Assembly (NCBI GenBank): GCA_039566865.1
Contig: CM076948.1
Coordinates: 17,991,001 to 18,055,000, forward strand
DNA length: 64,000 nt
Reading direction: 5' to 3'
Source of the DNA: Aurelia coerulea
Taxonomy: Eukaryota; Cnidaria; Scyphozoa; Semaeostomeae; Ulmaridae
Below, piece after piece: positions 19,871 to 33,800 of the stretch (the first letter of the stretch is position 1; the number at the start of each line of letters is the position of its first letter). Both the position numbers and the translations under genes were made by a program. Under the pieces are notes generated by a model. The model was not told where the DNA came from. It made no database searches and saw only the letters and a list, made by a program, of their open reading frames with translations.

Positions 19871-22800
19871 TATTATAAAGAGAATGGCACTCATTGTTCT
19901 TTAACACTCTAGTTCTGCCAGTAATTTCTTTTATAGCACTATATTAGTGCTGCAGCACCCATTCTTGGAAACATTACTATAGCCATTAGTTTTTTCTTTG
20001 GTCTCATTTTAGCTTTACTGCATAAACAAACATTGATTAATAAAATGTTTATTTTCTCAAAGAAAACAAAATATGAACACAAAAAGTGTGGGTTAACGTA
20101 CTTTAGTAGCTACAATTTATATTATGCAGAGAATTGCACTCATCGTTCTTTAAAACTTTAGTTCTGCCAGTAATTTCTATTATAGCACTATATTAGTGCT
20201 GCAGCAACCATTCTTGGAAACATTACTATAGCCATTAGTTTTTTCTTTAGTCTCATTTTATCATCTTTACTGCATAAACAAACATCGATTAATTAGATGT
20301 TTCTTTTCTCAAAGAAAACAAAATATGAACACAAAAGTGTGGGTTAACGTACTTTAGTAGCTACTATTTATATTATAAAGAGAATTGCACTCATCGTTCT
20401 TTAAAACGTTAGTTCTGCTAGTAATTTCTTTTATAGTACTATATTAGTGCTGCAGCAACCATTCTTGGAAACATTACTATAGACATTAGTTTTTTCTTTA
20501 ATCTCATTTTAGCTTTACTGCATAAACAAACATCGATTTATTAAATGTTTATTTTCCCAAAGAAAACAAAATATAAACGGAAATACTGTGGATTAATGTA
20601 TTTTAGTGGCTACAATTTATCTTATAAAGAGTGTTGAACTCATTGTTCTTTAAAACTTTAGTTCTGCCAGTAATTTCTTTTATAGCATTATATTAGTGCT
20701 AACGCAACCCTTCTTGGAAACATTACTATCGACATTAGTTTTTTCTATAGAGTCGTTTTATCTTTACTGCATAAACGAACATCGATTAATAAAATGTTAA
20801 TTTTCTCAAAGAAAACAAAATGTAAAAGGAAAAACTGTGGATTAACGTAACTTAGTAGCTAAAATTTTTATTATTAAAAGTATTGCACTCATCGGCGTTT
20901 AAAACTTTAGTTCTGCAAGTAACTTCTTTTATAGCACTATATTAATGCTGCAGAAACCATTCTTGGAATCATTACTATAGCCAACAAGTTTTTTCTTTAG
21001 TCTAATTTTAGCTTTACTGCATCAAAAAACATCGATTTATTAAATGTTTATTTTCTCAAAGAAAACCAAATATAAACGGAAAAACTGTGGATTAATGTAT
21101 TTTAGCAGCTACAAATTATCTTATAAAGAGTGTTGAACTCATCGTTCTTTAAAACTTAAGTTCTGCCAGTAATTTCTTTTATAGCACTATATTAGTGGTG
21201 CAGCGGCCTTTCTTGGAAACATTACTGTAGACATTAGCTTTTTTTTAGTGTCGTTAAATCTTTAATGCATAAACAAACATCGATTAATAAAATGTTAGTT
21301 TTCTCAAAGAAAACAAAATATATACACAAAAGTGTGGCTTAACGTACTTTAGTAGCTACAATTTATATTATAAAGAGAATTGCACTCATCGTTCTTTAAA
21401 ACTTTAGTTCTACCAGTAATTTCTTTTATAGCACTATATTAGTGCTAACGCAACCCTTCTTGGAAACATTACTATAGACATTAGTTTTTTCTTTAGAGTA
21501 GTTTTATCTTTATTGCATAAACGAACATCGATTAATAAAATGTTTATTTTCTTAAAGAAAACAAAATATAAACGGAAATACTGTGGATTAATGTATTTTA
21601 GTGGCTACAATTTATCTTATAAAGAGTGTTGAACTCATCGTTCTTTAAAACTTTAGTTCTGCCAGTAATTTCTTTTATAGCACTATATTAGTGCTAACGC
21701 AACCCTTCTTGGAAACATTACTATCGACATTAGTTTTTTCTATAGAGTCGTTTTATCTTAAATGCATAAACGAACATCGATTAATAAAATGATTTTTCTC
21801 TCAAGGAAAACAAGATATGTTCACAAAAGTGTGGGTTAACGTACTTTACTAACTACACATTATATTATAAAGAGAATGGCACTCATTGTTCTTTAACACT
21901 CTAGTTCTGCCAGTAATTTCTTTTATAGCACTCTATTAGTGCTGCAGCACCCATTCTTGGAAACATTACTATAGCCATTAGTTTTTTCTTTGGTCTCATT
22001 TTAGCTTTACTGCATAAACAAACATCGATTAATAAAATGTTTACTTTCTCAAAGAAAGCAAAATATAAACACAAAAAGTGTGGGTTAACGTACTTTAGTA
22101 GCTATAATTTATATTATAAAGAGAATTGCACTCATCGTTCTTTAAAACTTTAGTTCTGCCAGTAACTTCTTTTATAGCACTATATTAGTGCTGCAGCAAC
22201 CATTCTTGGAAACATTACTATAGCCATTAGTTTTTTCTTTAGTCTCATTTTATCATCTTTACTGCATAAACAAACATCGATTAATTAGATGTTTATTTTC
22301 TCAAAGAAAACAAAATATAAACACAAAAAGTGTTATTTAACGTACTTTAGTAGCTACTATTTATATTATAAAAAGAATTGCACTCATCGTTCTTTAAAAC
22401 TTTAGTTCTGCCAGTAATTTCTTTTATAGCACTATATTAGTGCTAACGCAACCCTTCTTGGAAACATTACTATCGACATTAGTTTTTTCTATAGAGTCGT
22501 TTTATCTTTACTGCATAAACGAACATCGATTAATAAAATGTTAATTTTCTCAAAGAAAACAAAATGTAAGCAGAAAAACTGTGGATTAACGTAACTTAGT
22601 AGCTAAAATTTTTATTATTAAAAGTATTGCACTCATCGGCCTTTAAAACTTTAGTTCTGCAAGTAACTTCTTTTATAGCACTATATTAGTGCTGCAGAAA
22701 CCATACTTGGAATCATTACTATAGCCAACAAGTTTTTTCTTTAGTCTAATTTTAGCTTTACTGCATCAAAAAACATCGATTTATTAAATGTTTATTTTCT

Positions 22801-25800
22801 CAAAGAAAACCAAATATAAACGGAAAAACTATGGATTAATGCATTTTAGCAGCTACAATTTATCTTATAAAGAGTGTTGAACTCATCGTTCTTTAAAACT
22901 TAAGTTCTGCCAGTAATTTCTTCTATAGCACTATATTATTGGTGCAGCAACCCTTCTTGGAAACATTACTATAGACATTAGTTTTTTCTTTAGTCTCATT
23001 TTAGCTTTACTGCATAAACAAACATCGATTTTTTAAATGTTTATTTTCCCAAAGAAAACAAAATATAAACGGAAATACTCTGGATTAATGTATTTTAGTG
23101 GCTACAATTTATCTTATAAAGAGTGTTGAACTCATCGTTCTTTAAAACTTTAGTTCTGCCAGTAATTTCTTTTATAGCACTATATTAGTGCTAACGCAAC
23201 CCTTCTTGGAAACATTACTATCGACATTAGTTTTTTCTATAGAGTCGTTTTATCTTTACTGCATAAACGAACATCGATTAATAAAATGTTAATTTTCTCA
23301 AAGAAAACAAAATGTAAACGGAAAAACTGTGGATTAACGTAACTTAGTAGCTAAAATTTTTATTATTAAAAGTATTGCACTCATCGGCCTTTAAAACTTT
23401 AGTTCTGCAAGTAACTTCTTTCATAGCACTATATTAATGCTGCAGAAACCATTCTTGGAATCATTACTATAGCCAACAAGTTTTTTCTTTAGTCTAATTT
23501 TAGCTTTACTGCATCAAAAAACATCGATTTATTAAATGTTTATTTTCTCAAAGAAAACCAAATATAAACGGAAAAACTGTGGATTAACGTAACTTAGTAG
23601 CTAAAATTTTTATTATTAAAAGTATTGCACTCATCGGCCTTTAAAACTTTAGTTCTGCAAGTAACTTCTTTTATAGCACTATATTAGTGCTGCAGCAACC
23701 ATTCTTGGAAACATTACTATAGACATTAGTTTTTTCTTTAGTCTCATTTTAGCTTTACTGCATAAACAAACATCGATTAATAAATTGTTTATTTTCTCAA
23801 AGAAAACAAAATATAAACACAATAAGTGTGGGTTAACGTACTTTAGTAGCTACAATTTATATTATAAAGAGAATTGCACTCATCGTTCTTTAAAACTTTA
23901 GTTCTACCAGTAATTTCTTTTATAGCACTATATTAGTGCTAACGCAACCCTTCTTGGAAACATTACTATAGACATTAGTTTTTTCTTTAGAGTCATTTTA
24001 TCTTTACTGCATAAACGAACATCGATTAATAAAATGTTTATTTTCTTAAAGAAAACAAAATATAAACGGAAATACTGTGGATTAATGTATTTTAGTGGCT
24101 ACAATTTATCTTATAAAGAGTGTTGAACTCATCGTTCTTTAAAACTTTAGTTCTGCCAGTAATTTCTTTTATAGCAATATATAAGTGCTAACGCAACCCT
24201 TCTTGGGAACATTACTATCGACATTAGTTTTTTCTATAGAGTTGTTTTATCTTTACTGCATAAACAAACATCGATTAATAAAATGATTTTTCTCTCAAGG
24301 AAAACAAGATATGTTCACAAAAGTGTGGGTTAACGTACTTTACTAACTACACATTATATTATAAAGAGAATGGCACTCATTGTTCTTTAACACTCTAGTT
24401 CTACCAGTAATTTCTTTTATAGCACTCTATTAGTGCTGCAGCACCCATTCTTGGAAACATTACTTAGCCATTAGTTTTTTCTTTGGTCTCATTTTAGCTT
24501 TACTGCATAAACAAACATCGATTAATAAAATGTTTACTTTCTCAAAGAAAGCAAAATATAAACACAAAAAGTGTGGGTTAACGTACTTTGGTAGCTACAA
24601 TTTATATTATAAAGAGAATTGCACTCATCGTTCTGTAAAACTTTAGTTCTGCCAGTAATTTCTTTTATAGCACTATATTAGTGCTGCAGCAACCATTCTT
24701 GGAAACATTACTATAGCCATTAGTTTTTTCTTTAGTCTCATTTTATCATCTTTACTGCATAAACAAACATCGATTAATTAGATGTTTATTTTCTCAAAGA
24801 AAACAAAATATGAACACAAAAAGTGTGGGTTAACGTACTTTAGTAGCTACTATTTATATTATAAAAAGAATTGCACTCATCGTTCTTTAAAACTTTAGTT
24901 CTGCCAGTAATTTCTTTTATAGCACTATATTAGTGCTAACGCAACCCTTCTTGGAAACATTACCATCGACATTAGTTTTTTCTATAGAGTCGTTTTATCT
25001 TTACTGCATAAACGAACATCGATTAATAAAATGTTAATTTTCTCAAAGAAAACAAAATGTAAGCAGAAAAACTGTGGATTAACGTAACTTAGTAGCTAAA
25101 ATTTTTATTATTAAAAGTATTGCACTCATCGGCCTTTAAAACTTTAGTTCTGCAAGTAACTTCTTTTATAGCACTATATTAATGCTGCAGAAACCATTCT
25201 TGGAATCATTACTATAGCCAACAAGTTTTTTCTTTAGTCTAATTTTAGCTTTACTGCATCAAAAAACATCGATTTATTAAATGTTTATTTTCTCAAAGAA
25301 AACCAAATATAAACGGAAAAACTATGGATTAATGTATTTTAGCAGCTACAATTTATCTTATAAAGAGTGTTGAACTCATCGTTCTTTAAAACTTAAGTTC
25401 TGCCAGTAATTTCTTTTATAGCACTATATTAGTGGTGCAGCAACCCTTCTTGGAAACATTACTATAGACATTAGTTTTTTCTTTAGTCTCATTTTAGCTT
25501 TACTGCATAAACAAACATCGATTTATTAAATGTTTATTTTCCCAAAGAAAACAAAATATAAACGGAAATACTATGGATTAATGTATTTTAGTGGCTACAA
25601 TTTATCTTATAAAGAGTGTTGAACTCATCGTTCTTTAAAACTTTAGTTCTGCCAGTAATTTCTTTTATAGCACTATATTAGTGCTTACGCAACCCTTCTT
25701 GGAAACATTACTATCGACATTAGTTTTTTCTATAGAGTCGTTTTATCTTTACTGCATAAACGAACATCGATTAATAAAATGTTAATGTTCTCAAAGAAAA

Positions 25801-28800
25801 CAAAATGTAAACGGAAAAACTGTGGATTAACGTAACTTAGTAGCTAAAATTTTTATTATTAAAAGTATTGCACTCATCGGCCTTTAAAACTTTAGTTCTG
25901 CAAGTAACTTCTTTTATAGCACTATACTAATGCTGCAGAAACCATTCTTTGAAACATTACTATAGCCATTAGTTTTTTCTTTGGTCTCATTTTGGCTTTA
26001 CTGCATAAACAAACATCGATTAATAAAATGTTTACTTTCTCAAAGAAAGCAAAAAAAAACACAAAAAGTGTGCGTTAACGTACTTTAGTAGCTACAATTT
26101 ATATTATAAAGAGAATTGCACTCATCGTTCTTTAAAACTTTAGTTCTGCCAGTAACTTCTTTTATAGCAATATATTAGTGCTGCAGCAACCATTCTTGGA
26201 AACATTACTATAGCCATTAGTTTTTTCTTTAGTCTCATTTTATCATCTTTACTGCATAAACAAACATCGATTAATTAGATGTTTATTTTCTCAAAGAAAA
26301 CAAAATATGAACACAAAAAGTGTGGGTTAACGTACTTTAGTAGCTACTATTTATATTATAAAAAGAATTGCACTCATCGTTCTTTAAAACTTTAGTTCTG
26401 CCAGTAATTTCTTTTATAGCACTATATTAGTGCTAACGCAACCCTTCTTGGAAACATTACTATCGACATTAATTTTTTCTATAGAGTCGTTTTATCTTTA
26501 CTGCATAAACGAACATCGATTAATAAAATGTTAATTTTCTCAAAGAAAACAAAATGTAAGCAGAAAAACTGTGGATTAACGTAACTTAGTAGCTAAAATT
26601 TTTATTATTAAAAGTATTGCACTCATCGGCCTTTAAAACTTTAGTTCTGCCAGTAATTTCTTTATAGCACTATATTAGTGCTGCAGCAACCATTCTTGGA
26701 AACATTACTATAGCCATTAGTTTTTTCTTTGGTCTCATTTTAGCTTTACTGCATAAACAAACATCGATTAATAAAATGTTTACTTTCTCAAAGAAAGCAA
26801 AAAAAAACACAAAAAGTGTGCGTTAACGTACTTTAGTAGCTACAATTTATATTATAAAGAGAATTGCACTCATCGTTCTTTAAAACTTTAGTTCTGCCAG
26901 TAACTTCTTTTATAGCACTATATTAGTGCTGCAGCAACCATTCTTGGAAACATCACTATAGACATTAGTTTTTTCTTTAGTCTCATTTTAGCTTTACTGC
27001 ATAAACAAACATCGATTAATAAAATGTTTATTTTCTTTAAGAAAACAAAATATAAACACAAAAAGTGTGGGTTAACGTACTTTAGTAGCTACAATTTATA
27101 TTATGCAGAGAATTGCACTCATCGTTCTTTAAAACTTTAGTTCTGCCAGTAATTTCTTTATAGCACTATATTAGTGCTGCAGCAACCATTCTTGGAAACA
27201 TTACTATAGCCATTAGTTTTTTCTTTAGTCTCATTTTAGCTTTACTGCATCAAAAAACATCGATTTATTAAATGTTTATTTTCTCAAAGAAAACCAAATA
27301 TAAACGGAAAAACTATGGATTAATGTATTTTAGCAGCTACAATTTATCTTATAAAGAGTGTTGAACTCATCGTTCTTTAAAACTTAAGTTCTGCCAGTAA
27401 TTTCTTTTATAGCACTATATTAGTGGTGCAGCAACCCTTCTTGGAAACATTACTATAGACATTAGTTTTTTCTTTAGTCTCATTTTAGCTTTACTGCATA
27501 AACAAACATCGATTTATTAAATGTTTATTTTCCCAAAGAAAACAAAATATAAACGGAAATACTGTGGATTAATGTATTTTAGTGGCTACAATTTATCTTA
27601 TAAAGAGTGTTGAACTCATCGTTCTTTAAAACTTTAGTTCTGCCAGTAATTTCTTTTATAGCACTATATTAGTGCTAACGCAACCCTTCTTGGAAACATT
27701 ACTATCGACATTAGTTTTTTCTATAGAGTCGTTTTATCTTTACTGCATAAACGAACATCGATTAATAAAATGTTAATTTTCTCAAAGAAAACAAAATGTA
27801 AACGGAAAAACTGTGGATTAACGTAACTTAGTAGCTAAAATTTTTATTATTAAAAGTATTGCACTCATCGGCCTTTAAAACTTTTGTTCTGCAAGTAACT
27901 TCTTTTATAGCACTATATTAATGCTGCAGAAACCATTCTTGGAATCATTACTATAGCCAACAAGTTTTTCCTTTAGTCTAATTTTAGCTTTACTGCATCA
28001 AAAAACATCGATTTATTAAATGTTTATTTTCTCAAAGAAAACCAAATATAAACGGAAAAACTGTGGATTAATGTATTTTAGCAGCTACAATTTATCTTAT
28101 AAAGAGTGTTGAACTCATCGTTCTTTAAAACTTAAGTTCTGCCAGTAATTTCTTTTATAGCACTATATTAATGGTGCAGCGGCCTTTCTTGGAAACATTA
28201 CTGTAGACATTAGCTTTTTTTTAGGTCGTTAAATCTTTAATGCATAAACAAACATCGATTAATAAAATGTTAGTTTTCTCAAAGAAAACAAAATATATAC
28301 ACAAAAGTGTGGTTTAATGTACTTTAGTAACTACAATTTATATTATAAAGAGAATTGCACTCATCGTTCTTTAAAACTTTAGTTCTGCCAGTAATTTCTT
28401 TTATAGCACTATATTAGTGGTGCAGCGGCCTTTTTTGGAAAAATTACTGTAGACATTAGCTTTTTTTTAGTGTAGTTTTATCTTTAATGCATAAACAAAC
28501 ATCGATTAATAAATTGTTTATTTTCTCAAAGAAAACAAAATATAAACACAAAAAGTGTGGGTTAACGTACTTTAGTAGCTACAATTTATATTATAAAGAG
28601 AATTGCACTCATCGTTCTTTAAAACTTTAGTTCTACCAGTAATTTCTTTTATAGCAGTATATTAGTGCTAACACAACCCTTCTTGGAAACATTACTATCG
28701 ACAATAGTTTTTTATTTAGTGTCGTTTTAGCTTTACTGCATAGACAAACATCGCTTAATTAAATAATTTTTCTCTCAAGGAAAACAAGATATGTTCACAA

Positions 28801-31800
28801 AAGTGTGGGTTAACGTACTTTACTAACTACACATTATATTATAAAGAGAATGGCACTCATTGTTCTTTAACACTCTAGTTCTGCCAGTAATTTCTTTTAT
28901 AGCACTCTATTAGTGCTGCAGCACCCATTCTTGGAAACATTACTATAGCCATTAGTTTTTTCTTTGGTCTCATTTTAGCTTTAATGCATAAACAAACATC
29001 GATTAATAAAATGTTTGATTTCTCAAAGAAAGAAAAAAAAACAAAAAGTGTGCGTTAACGTACTTTAGTAGCTACAATTTATATTATAAAGAGAATTGCA
29101 CTCATCGTTCTTTAAAACTTTAGTTCTGCCAGTAACTTCTTTTATAGCACTATATTAGTGCTGCAGCAACCATTCTTGGAAACATCACTATAGACATTTG
29201 GGTTTTTTCTTTAGTCTCATTTTAGCTTTACTGCCTAAACAAACATCGATTAATAAAATGTTTATTTTCTTTAAGAAAACAAAATATAAACACAAAAAGT
29301 GTTGGTTAACGTACTTTAGTAGCTACAATTTATATTATGCAGAGAATTGCACTCATCGTTCTTTAAAACTTTAGTTCTGCCAGTAATTTCTTTTATAGCA
29401 AAATATTAGTGCTGCAGCAACCATTCTTGGAAACATTACTATAGCCATTAGTTTTTTCTTTAGTCTCATTTTATCATCTTTACTGCATAAACAAACATCG
29501 ATTAATTAGATGTTTATTTTCTCAAAGAAAACAAAATATGAACACAAAAAGTGTGGGTTAACGCACTTTAGTAGCTACTATTTATATTATAAAGAGAATT
29601 GCACTCCTTGTTCTTTAAAACTTTAGTTCTGCCAGTAATTTCTTTTATAGGACTATATTAGTGCTAACGCAACCCTTCTTGGAAACATTACTATCGACAT
29701 TACATTTTTCTATAGAGTCGTTTTATCTTTACTGCATAAACGAACATCGATTAATAAAATGTTATTTTTCTCAAAGAAAACAAAATGTAAACGGAAAAAC
29801 TGTGGATTAACGTAACTTAGTAGCTAAAATTTTTATTATTAAAAGTATTGCACTCATCGGCCTTTAAAACTTTAGTTCTGCAAGTAACTTCTTTTATAGC
29901 ACTATATTAATGCTGCAGAAACCATTCTTGGAATCATTACTATAGCCAACAAGTTTTTTCTTTAGTCTAATTTTAGCTTTACTGCATCAAAAAACATCGA
30001 TTTATTAAATGTTTATTTTCTCAAAGAAAACCAAATATAAACGGAAAAACTGTGGATTAATGTATTTTAGCAGCTACAATTTATCTTATAAAGAGTGTTG
30101 AACTCATCGTTCTTTAAAACTTAAGTTCTGCCAGTAATTTATTTTATAGCACTATATTAGTGGTGCAGCGGCCTTTCTTGGAAACATTACTGTAGCCTTT
30201 AGCTTTTTTTTAGTGTCGTTAAATCTTTACTGCATAAACGAACATCGATTAATAAAATGTTTATTTTCTTATAGAAAACAAAATATAAACGGAAATACTG
30301 TGGATTAATGTATTTTAGTGGCTACAATTTATCTTATAAAGAGTGTTGAACTCATCGTTCTTTAAAACTTTAGTTCTGCCAGTAATTTCTTTTATAGCAC
30401 TATATTAGTGCTAACGCAACCCTTCTTGGAAACATTACTATCGACATTAGTTTTTTCTATAGAGTCGTTTTATCTTTACTGCATAAACGAACGTCGATTG
30501 ATAAAATGATTTTTCTCTCAAGGAAAACAAGATATGTTCACAAAAGTGTGGGTTAACGTACTTTACTAACTACACATTATATTATAAAGAGAATGGCACT
30601 CATTGTTCTTTAAAACTTTAGTTCTGCCAGTAACTTCTTTTATAGCACTATATTAGTGCTGCAGCAACCATTCTTGGAAACATCACTATAGACATTAGTT
30701 TTTTCTTTAGTCTCATTTTAGCTTTACTGCATAAACAAACATCGATTAATAAAATGTTTATTTTCTTTAAGAAAACAAAATATAAACACAAAAAGTGTGG
30801 GTTAACGTACTTTAGTAGCTACAATTTATATTATGCAGAGAATTGCACTCATCGTTCTTTAAAACTTTAGTTCTGCCAGTAATTTCTTTTATAGCACTAT
30901 ATTAGTGCTGCAGCAACCATTCTTGGAAACATTACTATAGCCATTAGTTTTTTCTTTAGTCTCATTTTATCATCTTTACTGCATAAACAAACATCGATTA
31001 ATTAGATGTTTATTTTCTCAAAGAAAACAAAATATGAACACAAAAAGTGTGGGTTAACGTACTTTAGTAGCTACTATTTATATTATAAAAAGAATTGCAC
31101 TCATCGTTCTTTAAAACGTTAGTTCTGCTAGTAATTTATTTTATAGTACTATATTAGTGCTGCAGCAACCCTTCTTGGAAACATTACTATAGACATTAGT
31201 TTTTTCTTTAGTCTCATTTTAGCTTTACTGCATAAACAAACATCGATTTATTAAATGTTTATTTTCCCAAAGAAAACAAAATATAAACGGAAATACTGTG
31301 GATTAATGTATTTTAGTGGCTACAATTTATCTTATAAAGAGTGTTGAACTCATTGTTCTTTAAAACTTTAGTTCTGCCAGTAATTTCTTTTATAGAACTA
31401 TATTAGTGCTAACGCAACCCTTCTTGGAAACATTACTATCGACATTAGTTTTTTCTATAGAGTCGTTTTATCTTTACTGCATAAACGAACATCGATTAAT
31501 AAAATGTTAATTTTCTCAAAGAAAACAAAATGTAAACGGAAAAACTGTGGATTAACGTAACTTAGTAGCTAAAATTTTTATTATTAAAAGTATTGCACTC
31601 ATCGGCCTTTAAAACTTTAGTTCTGCAAGTAACTTTTTTTATAGCACTATATTAATGCTGCAGAAACCATTCTTGGAATCATTACTATAACCAACAAGTT
31701 TTTTCTTTAGTCTAATTTTAGCTTTACTGCATCAAAAAACATCGATTTATTAAATGTTAATTTTCTCAAAGAAAACCAAATATAAACGGAAAAACTGTGG

Positions 31801-33800
31801 ATTAATGTATTTTAGCAGCTACAATTTATCTTATAAAGAGTGTTGAACTCATCGTTCTTTAAAACTTAAGTTCTGCCAGTAATTTCTTTTATAGCACTAT
31901 ATTAGTGGTGCAGCGGCCTTTCTTGGAAACATTACTGTAGACATTAGCTTTTTTTTAATGTCGTTAAATCTTTAATGCATAAACAAACATCGATTAATAA
32001 AATGTTAGTTTTCTCAAAGAAAACAAAATATATACACCAAAGTGTGGCTTAACGTACTTTAGTAGCTACAATTTATATTATAAAGAGAATTGCACTCATC
32101 GTTCTTTAAAACTTTAGTTCTACCAGTAATTTCTTTTATAGCACTATATTAGTGCTAACGCAACCCTTCTTGGAAACATTACTATAGATATTAGTTTTTT
32201 CTCTTTAGAGTCATTTTATCTTTACTGCATAAACAAACATCGATTAATAAAATGTTTATTTTCTTAAAGAAAACAAAATATCAACACAAAAAGTGTGGAT
32301 TAACGTAACTTAGTAGCTACAATTTTTATGATTAAAAGTATTGCACTCATCGTTCTTTAAAACTTTAGTTCGGCCTGTAACTTCTTTAATGGCACTCTAT
32401 TAGTGCTGCAGCAACCCTACTAGGAAACATTACTATAGACATTAGTTTTTTCTTTAGTCTCATTTTAGCTTTACTGCATAAACAAACATCGATCTATTAA
32501 ATGTTTATTTTCTCAAAGAAAACAAAATATAAACGGAAATACTGTGGATTAATGTATTTTAGTGGCTACAATTTATCTTATAAAGAGTGTTGAACTCATT
32601 GTTCTTTAAAACTTTAGTTCTGCCAGTAATTTCTTTTATAGAACTATATTAGTGCTAACGCAACCCTTCTTGGAAACATTACTATCGACATTAGTTTTTT
32701 CTATAGAGTCGTTTTATCTTTACTGCATAAACGAACATCGATTAATAAAATGTTAATTTTCTCAAAGAAAACAAAATGTAAACGGAAAAACTGTGGATTA
32801 ACGTAACTTAGTAGCAAAAATTTTTATTATTAAAAGTATTGCACTCATCGGCCTCTAAAACTTTAGTTCTGCAAGTAACTTCTTTTATAGCACTATATTA
32901 ATGCTGCAGAAACCATTCTTGGAATCATTACTATAACCAACAAGTTCTTTCTTTAGTCTAATTTTAGCTTTACTGCATCAAAAAACATCGATTTATTAAA
33001 TGTTAATTTTCTCAAAGAAAACCAAATATAAACGGAAAAACTGTGGATTAATGTATTTTAGCAGCTACAATTTATCTTATAAAGAGTGTTGAACTCATCG
33101 TTCTTTAAAACTTAAGTTCTGCCAGTAATTTCTTTTATAGCACTATATTAGTGGTGCAGCAACCCTACTAGGAAACATTACTATAGACATTAGCTTTTTT
33201 TTAGTGTCGTTAAATCTTTAATGCATAAACAAACATCGATTAATAAAATGTTAGTTTTCTCAAAGAAAACAAAATATATACACAAAAGTGTGGCTTAACG
33301 TACTTTAGTAGCTACAATTTATATTATAAAGAGAATTGCACTCATCGTTCTTTAAAACTTTAGTTCTACCAGTAATTTCTTTTATAGCACTATATTAGTG
33401 CTAACGCAACCCTTCTTGGAAACATTACTATAGACATTAGTTTTTTCTTTAGAGTCGTTTTATCTTTACTGCATAAACGAACATCGATTAATAAAATGTT
33501 TATTTTCTTAAAGAAAACAAAATATCAACACAAAAAGTGTGGATTAACGTAACTTAGTAGCTACAATTTTTATGATTAAAAGTATTGCACTCATCGTTCT
33601 TTAAAACTTTAGTTCGGCCTGTAACTTCTTTAATGGCACTCTATTAGTGCTGCAGCAACCCTACTAGGAAACATTACTATAGACATTAGTTTTTTCTTTA
33701 GTCTCATTTTAGCTTTACTGCATAAACAAACATCGATCTATTAAATGTTTATTTTCTCAAAGAAAACCAAATATAAACGGAAAAACTGTGGATTATTGTA
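19871..33800 (+). repeat. Satellite array, middle part with 3/4/5/7-monomer modules
   Basis: This is the same 249-bp family and orientation as the left arm. A diagnostic variant (GGAATCATTACTATAGCC, followed by ACTGCATCAAAAAAC downstream) occurs at 20965, 22709, 23457, 25202, 27941, 29940, 31675 and 32921. The spacings are about 7, 3, 7, 11, 8, 7 and 5 monomers. A second marker (ACTATCGACATTAG) recurs at alternating 3- and 4-monomer steps. A core 7-monomer module of about 1.74 kb, repeatedly shortened or extended, fits both. The block 31810-32560 closely matches the array start at 568-1320. No genes are seen. Confidence 0.95.
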
